From: Planctomycetales bacterium
Lineage (GTDB): Bacteria; Planctomycetota; Planctomycetia; Planctomycetales; Planctomycetaceae
NCBI GenBank assembly: GCA_020050375.1
Contig: JAGVKR010000226.1
Span: 1 to 9,102 of the forward strand
DNA: 9,102 nucleotides
Direction of reading: 5' to 3'
In this document: piece by piece, positions 5,358 through 9,102 of the stretch
Layout of the letters: each line of letters starts with the position of its first letter
Numbering within the stretch: position 1 is the first letter of the stretch
Position numbers and translations under genes: made by a program
The notes under the pieces: model-generated
What the model saw: the letters and a program-made list of their open reading frames with translations, nothing else
What the model was told of the DNA's origin: nothing
Database searches by the model: none

Positions 5358-7285
5358 TCTGCGGCGGCCTTTCGGCGATGCCGGGCGATCACCAGCACGA
5401 CCACGCTGATCACCAGCAGCGATGTCGCGATCGTTCCCATTAGTGCGAACGCGCCCCGCAGGCCGGCCCGTGTGTTTTCGATCTCGCGATCCAGGGGCCG
5501 CACGATCTTCAGCACCCCGACGACCTCCCCTTCCTTCCAGTCTTTCCTGGGGCTTCGGCTCTCCGGATGGTTGTGGCAGCCGATGCAACTTTTTTCCATG
5601 TGCCGCGCGGTGTAGTAGAGCAGCTTCCGCCGTCCGTTCTCGGCGGCAAAGCGGGCGTATTCACCGGCGGGTGGCTGGTCGTCCGGCCGGGCATGTTCCT
5701 CCAGCCACACCAGTGCGTCGCGATCGAATTCATCCTGCGGGCCCCCTTCTTTTCGGCCGGGCCACGGATAGCGGCTGTAAACGCGAACCGCCATTCCCGG
5801 GCTGCGTCGGCTGATCCGTTCTCCCAGATCGATGGCGAACGTGGCGGGGAGGGGGAGCGCGGGATGCACCGTTCGGTAGTTCTCCGTGATGCTGATGTTG
5901 GTCACGCGCGGATCGAGGTCCGACACTTCCTCGCTGTAGAACCGCCAGACTTCGTCGAGCATTTTCGTTTCGAGGCGAGCGCTTTCGAGCGCCGTCTGAC
6001 GCACGAAGAATTCGGACAGGCTCGACAGATACCACAGCCCCGCCGCCGATCCGATGAGCACCGCCGCCAGCACGCTCACCGCCAGCGGATAGCGGCGCCC
6101 CCACCGCCACGTCCGCTCGACATAGCCCATCGGGCGGGCCAGAACCGGAATCCCCTGTTGATACCTTCGTAAGTCGTCGGCCATGTCGCGCGCACTCGGG
6201 TAGCGTCGCGAGGCCGCCTTGTTCATGGCCTTCAGGCAGACCGTCTCCAAATCGCGGGGGACACCCGGCTTGACGCTGTGGGGGGGCCTGGGATCGTCTT
6301 CCAGCACCTGCAACAACAGCAGTCGACGATTGCCGTGAAACGGGCGTTCACCCGTCAACATTTCGTAAAGCACGACCCCCAGGCTGTAGATGTCGCTCCG
6401 CGCATCCACCTGGTGCGACGTCCCCGCGGCTTGTTCCGGCGACATGTAGGCCGGCGTTCCCAACACCCGTCCATCAGAGGTCATCGTCAGATCGCCGGTG
6501 TCTCGTTTCGCCAGACCGAAATCCATGACGTGCACACGCTGCCGGCGATCGACGATGATATTCGACGGTTTGATGTCCCTGTGGACGACGCCGTGCTCGT
6601 GGGCATACTGCAACGCGTCGGCCAACTCGATGGCGATCGCGGCGGCCTCGCGCGGAGGGAATGCCCCTCCTTTGAGCCGTTCCTCCAGCGTCGATCCATC
6701 AATGTATTCGCACACCAGAAACCACACGCCGTCCTGCGTCTGCCCGGTTTCGTAAAGCGAGACGATCGAGGGGTGGTCGAGTTGCGCGGCGCTCCGGGCC
6801 TCGCGCAGAAAGCGCTCGACTTCCTCGTGCGATGCGAAACTCCCAGCCCGCTGCACTTTGAGCGCGACAATCCGCTCGAGGCGTGGATCCCAGGCCTGGA
6901 AGACGTAGCCAAACGAGCCGACCCCCAATTCCGATCGCAACTCGAACCGATCGAGACGCACCGGTCCCTGAAGCAGTCGGTGTGCCAGATCGCGGCCGGC
7001 GTCCGCCGCGATCTGCTCGCAGAGTCGATCGAGCGAAAAGGGGAGCTCGGGCGGCGCCTGGCTGCGAACAGATTCGCTTTCGGCCTCTCCGTTGGTCTCC
7101 TCAACACGCAGCCGCTTTAGTCGCTCGACCAGCTCATCCCCCGCGCCGTCCGGATGGTCGAGCCGCCCCTGACATTCGGGACAGGCCTCAACGTGCCGCG
7201 CCACCTGTTCCCATTGCGCACCGTCGACCTTGCCGATCGCGAATTCGCGCAGCGCATCAGGTGTCGGGCACAAATGTTCCGTCAC
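5354..7285 (-). CDS. Transmembrane Ser/Thr kinase with zinc-finger-like N-terminus and periplasmic heme-c (DUF3365-like) sensor
   Basis: A 643-residue membrane kinase. Residues 1-45 hold H31-x3-C35-x2-C38 in a helix, as in zinc-binding anti-sigma domains. The kinase domain (about 114-375) is complete: GVGSFG (121-126), Lys143, a Glu in helix C (157 or 162), HRD (235-237) with Lys239 and Asn242, DFG (255-257) and SPE (282-284), so it should be active in the cytoplasm. Helix 1 (about 400-420) leads to a periplasmic region (about 421-613) resembling DUF3365/Tll0287-like sensors: LPLPATFAIDL, RVYSRYPWPGR, GGPQDEFDRDAL, then CIGCH (567-571) followed by NHP and KDWKEGEVVGVLKI. CxxCH is the attachment motif for covalent heme c, which is added only outside the cytoplasm and fits the topology. 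Helix 2 (about 614-634) ends in RHRRK, positive inside. The start is GTG at 7283-7285 with AGAGGAG five bases before it. The downstream sigma gene overlaps by ATGA. Redox, oxygen or nitric oxide sensing through the heme is a reasonable inference; the ligand is unknown. Confidence 0.93.
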   Translation of the reverse strand: MTEHLCPTPDALREFAIGKVDGAQWEQVARHVEACPECQGRLDHPDGAGDELVERLKRLRVEETNGEAESESVRSQAPPELPFSLDRLCEQIAADAGRDLAHRLLQGPVRLDRFELRSELGVGSFGYVFQAWDPRLERIVALKVQRAGSFASHEEVERFLREARSAAQLDHPSIVSLYETGQTQDGVWFLVCEYIDGSTLEERLKGGAFPPREAAAIAIELADALQYAHEHGVVHRDIKPSNIIVDRRQRVHVMDFGLAKRDTGDLTMTSDGRVLGTPAYMSPEQAAGTSHQVDARSDIYSLGVVLYEMLTGERPFHGNRRLLLLQVLEDDPRPPHSVKPGVPRDLETVCLKAMNKAASRRYPSARDMADDLRRYQQGIPVLARPMGYVERTWRWGRRYPLAVSVLAAVLIGSAAGLWYLSSLSEFFVRQTALESARLETKMLDEVWRFYSEEVSDLDPRVTNISITENYRTVHPALPLPATFAIDLGERISRRSPGMAVRVYSRYPWPGRKEGGPQDEFDRDALVWLEEHARPDDQPPAGEYARFAAENGRRKLLYYTARHMEKSCIGCHNHPESRSPRKDWKEGEVVGVLKIVRPLDREIENTRAGLRGAFALMGTIATSLLVISVVVLVIARHRRKAAAE

Positions 7286-7359
7286 GGCGGCTCCTCTGAA
7301 GCGACGCTCTTCCGAAGATCCCTGCGGGACGAGGCGGCGGTGGGTCTGCCACCTATCCT

Positions 7360-7375
7360 AACGTCGGGGCGTTAC
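7360..7375. promoter_or_regulatory. Inverted repeat TAACG-N6-CGTTA, possible operator
   Basis: TAACG at 7360-7364 and CGTTA at 7371-7375 are exact reverse complements separated by six bases. The element lies 75-90 bases upstream of the kinase GTG, in the only gap where the kinase-sigma operon promoter can be. On the minus strand CGTTA is followed by a weak -10-like TAGGAT, without a convincing -35. It may be a binding site for a dimeric regulator or part of an ECF-type promoter; short length keeps confidence low. Confidence 0.3.
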
Positions 7376-7393
7376 ATCCCGCCCTGAAACAAC

Positions 7394-7433
7394 GAGTGGC
7401 CCGGTCCGTGTTGCGCACGCGACCGAGCCACTC
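7394..7433 (-). terminator. Strong hairpin, probable terminator of the hydrolase gene
   Basis: GAGTGGCCCGGTC at 7394-7406 pairs with GACCGAGCCACTC at 7421-7433 at 12 of 13 positions. Inside, CGTG (7407-7410) pairs with CACG (7416-7419), leaving a 5-base loop and one bulged base. On the minus strand the stem is followed by GTTGTTT, a modest U-rich tract. It sits 67 bases beyond the stop of the secreted hydrolase and just before the control region of the kinase-sigma operon, so it should insulate the two units. Confidence 0.72.
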
Positions 7434-7439
7434 TGTTCT

Positions 7440-7455
7440 CTGCGATGAATCGCAG
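7440..7455. repeat. Inverted repeat, 7-bp arms
   Basis: CTGCGAT (7440-7446) and ATCGCAG (7449-7455) are perfect reverse complements around the two bases GA, which would fold as a 6-bp stem with a tetraloop. It is the middle of three stem-loops after the hydrolase gene and may stabilise the 3' end of its messenger RNA or help termination. Confidence 0.5.
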
Positions 7456-7467
7456 TCTTCGGCAACT

Positions 7468-7488
7468 CAAACGCTCTGGCGCCGTTTG
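7468..7488. repeat. Inverted repeat, 6-bp arms
   Basis: CAAACG (7468-7473) and CGTTTG (7483-7488) are perfect reverse complements around nine bases. It begins 12 bases after the hydrolase stop codon on the minus strand and is the first of three consecutive stem-loops. Alone it is weak evidence; the series is more notable. Confidence 0.42.
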
Positions 7489-7499
7489 CGATCCAAGCG

Positions 7500-8936
7500 T
7501 TACTTGTTGCCACCCCGCACTTCCAGTTTCGCATCCTCCGGCTTGAGATCGGCGAAGGGGAGGGTGTCCGGCAGGACCCGCACGGCACTTGTCACTTTCA
7601 GGGGGAACACGGCGCCGACATCGTACGTCAACTCGACGAAAAACGCTGACCATCCTTGTTCGGGCGGAGCGATCTTTCCGACGAAGACGCCCCCCCCGGC
7701 GTCCTCGAGCGTCTGGCTCTTATAGGCCTTGCCAATCGTAACCACTCGAAAATCGCGGGCCTTCGGGTTGTTGGCCTGCCACAACGTCACCGTTTTCGGC
7801 GCATCGGAGGTCTTCACCCGGATCGACCCGTCGCTCTCGAACGTCCACGAGTACTTCGGGCGCGGCTTGCCGGCGAGCACCGTCTGGTAAAATGCCGTGA
7901 TGCTTTCCAGCGCGTCCGAATCGCGCAGGCTGTGATCGGCATTGGCCACGTACCGCAGCGATTTCTCGCCTTGCAGGTCGCCGTAGTAGAATTGCGAGGA
8001 ATCCGGCGGAAAATACTGGTCTCCGGCCGCGTTGACGACGTATTTCGGCATCGTCAGACGGTCGCGATACGAATACGGATCTTCAATATCGTAGAGCAGC
8101 TTCGTCCGCGGGTTGTCGTCCTTCCCCGTCAGATTGTGGCGGACGTAGTCGCCGATCGCCTGGGCATAAAAGCCGTAGGCCGAGATGTGGTGTCGCGTGC
8201 AGGCCGGAACGTTGATGACATCGATCACAATCGGAATCGCCGCCACGACGCGCTTGTCGACGGCGGCCGTGCACCACGTCGTCCATCCCCGCTTCGATCC
8301 TCCGGCCACGACAAATTTGTCGATCTTGATCTTGCCTCCCTCTTCGCTGGCCAGCAACTCCTGAACGCAATCCATCGCCCGGACGGCGCTTTTGACCATC
8401 GGCAATCGGGCCGGCCAGGTCTCGTCCCCCGTCTTGATGAACTGATCCCAGGTGTAAGCGATGAAATCGTCTTCGCTCCGCTTGACGCCGTCCTGGTGCA
8501 GGATCACCGGCTGGTTCGGCACCATCTTCAATTCGACAACAACCGAGTTCGTAGCCTCGGCGATCTTCAGAATCATCCCATCCGCAGATTTCGGCGCGTC
8601 GCCACCGTTCCCCCCGCCACCGATCATCAGATATGCGATATTCGATGAGGGTTTCGCCGGGCAGACGATATTCACCCAATGCTGCCAGACTGGTCGACTG
8701 GTGTCCTTCTCGCTCCGCCAGGTTTGCGACGTCATGTCGACGATGTATTGCGTCGCTCCGCCCGTCGGAATGGTTTTGACCACCTTCCACGCGTAAGTCG
8801 TGTCGGGTTTGGCGACGTAACGGTCGAGTGCGGTTTCCCCCGCACGGAGCTGAGGCGCCGGCGCCCCACACAAAACGATGGCCAATCCAAGCCACGTCCA
8901 TACGGCAGCGCGGCGATCAATCTCAACCTTGGGCAT
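7500..8936 (-). CDS. PhoPQ-activated pathogenicity-related family protein (PqaA-type secreted alpha/beta hydrolase)
   Basis: A 478-residue protein of the PhoPQ_related family (PF10142-type), named after Salmonella PqaA. The start at ATG 8934-8936 is preferred because GAGG lies six bases upstream; an ATG four codons earlier (8946-8948) has no ribosome site. Counting from that earlier ATG, residues 16-30 (VWTWLGLAIVLCGAP) form a hydrophobic signal segment after RR, with likely cleavage near the AGE at 36-38, so export to the periplasm or surface is expected. The body is an alpha/beta hydrolase: GGGGNGG (110-116) near the oxyanion region, the nucleophile elbow GGSKRGW with Ser218, VVNAAGDQYFPPDSSQ with Asp310, and VANADHSL with His339, giving a plausible Ser-Asp-His triad. 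A C-terminal beta-rich domain (about 365-475) follows, as in the family. The true substrate is unknown; peptidase or esterase roles have been proposed for relatives. It is transcribed alone and ends in a series of hairpins. Such proteins are common in planctomycetes, and the virulence-related name does not imply pathogenicity. Confidence 0.92.
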   Translation of the reverse strand: MPKVEIDRRAAVWTWLGLAIVLCGAPAPQLRAGETALDRYVAKPDTTYAWKVVKTIPTGGATQYIVDMTSQTWRSEKDTSRPVWQHWVNIVCPAKPSSNIAYLMIGGGGNGGDAPKSADGMILKIAEATNSVVVELKMVPNQPVILHQDGVKRSEDDFIAYTWDQFIKTGDETWPARLPMVKSAVRAMDCVQELLASEEGGKIKIDKFVVAGGSKRGWTTWCTAAVDKRVVAAIPIVIDVINVPACTRHHISAYGFYAQAIGDYVRHNLTGKDDNPRTKLLYDIEDPYSYRDRLTMPKYVVNAAGDQYFPPDSSQFYYGDLQGEKSLRYVANADHSLRDSDALESITAFYQTVLAGKPRPKYSWTFESDGSIRVKTSDAPKTVTLWQANNPKARDFRVVTIGKAYKSQTLEDAGGGVFVGKIAPPEQGWSAFFVELTYDVGAVFPLKVTSAVRVLPDTLPFADLKPEDAKLEVRGGNK

Positions 8937-8948
8937 AAGAGACCTCAT

Positions 8949-9102
8949 GAAAGCTGATGAGCGACGGTGAACAGCGGTGAAGCGAAATGCCGCTTTTATC
9001 GACTATACAGTACTCGACGGACAAATGCGCAGAAAGCCTGCCGCCCGGAGGGCTAACCCCGTATCGACTCGCGTGCGAGCCGTTCGGTTTCAGCTTTTTC
9101 AA
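8949..9102. other. Upstream region of the hydrolase gene with two small hairpins
   Basis: No coding region was recognised in these 154 bases. A minus-strand TATAGT (plus positions 9002-9007) is a -10 candidate 66 bases before the hydrolase ATG, but no -35 box is seen at the right distance. Two inverted repeats follow: GCCC-GGA-GGGC (9043-9053) and CTCGC-GT-GCGAG (9068-9079), the latter followed on the plus strand by a T-run near 9095. They could be a plus-strand terminator-like element of a gene outside the window or part of a dispersed repeat. Confidence 0.35.

Noticed and set aside
5358..5588. 77-residue N-terminal extension of the sigma factor
   Set aside because: This part overlaps the kinase 3' end in another frame, is Arg/Gly/Pro-rich, and the ATG at 5357 in the ATGA overlap gives a normal ECF length.
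6278..7120. Open frame (280 codons) on the plus strand
   Set aside because: Antisense to the kinase domain of the transmembrane kinase; composition is that of a mirrored frame.
7656..8648. Open frame (330 codons) on the plus strand
   Set aside because: Antisense to the PhoPQ-related hydrolase; Arg/His/Val-rich with no recognisable domain.

Overview
The window looks like chromosomal DNA of a planctomycete (phylum Planctomycetota); order and genus cannot be fixed. The reasons are the high G+C content, two Hanks-type Ser/Thr kinases in 9 kb, an ECF sigma factor encoded in overlap with a transmembrane kinase, a PhoPQ-related (PqaA-type) secreted hydrolase, and short heptameric repeats between genes. 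No tRNA, rRNA, insertion sequence, CRISPR array or phage gene was seen.

Layout, left to right. (1) 1-693, minus: an amidohydrolase_2-type TIM-barrel protein cut by the window edge, apparently starting at an ATC codon. (2) 793-1014, minus: the last ~73 codons of a dienelactone hydrolase whose front is missing. This and the odd start next door suggest local decay or rearrangement. (3) 1209-2300, plus: a soluble Ser/Thr kinase with altered catalytic motifs. (4) 2384-3124, minus: a six-helix PAP2 phosphatase. (5) 3411-4157, minus: a gamma-carbonic-anhydrase-like hexapeptide-repeat protein with an unusual N-terminal extension. (6) 4260-4718, plus: a GNAT acetyltransferase. (7) 5354-7285 then 4719-5357, minus: a two-gene operon of a transmembrane Ser/Thr kinase and an ECF sigma factor, overlapping by ATGA. 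(8) 7500-8936, minus: a secreted PhoPQ-related alpha/beta hydrolase, followed by three consecutive hairpins, the last a likely terminator.

The most interesting unit is the kinase-sigma pair. The kinase appears to combine four parts: an N-terminal H-x3-C-x2-C motif like that of zinc anti-sigma factors, a complete cytoplasmic kinase domain, one membrane helix leading to a periplasmic DUF3365/Tll0287-like domain with a CxxCH heme-c motif, and a second membrane helix. This suggests a one-protein route from a periplasmic redox or gas signal, through a covalent heme, to phosphorylation or sequestration control of the downstream sigma factor. The parts are read from the sequence; the signalling model is inference.

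Intergenic DNA holds other structure: two heptamer-repeat patches (about 759-786 and 3150-3184), a near-perfect 22-bp palindrome before the PAP2 gene, a TAACG-N6-CGTTA inverted repeat before the kinase-sigma operon, and a repeated 8-mer beside a promoter-like sequence before the first kinase. No gene-free stretch exceeds 300 bases.
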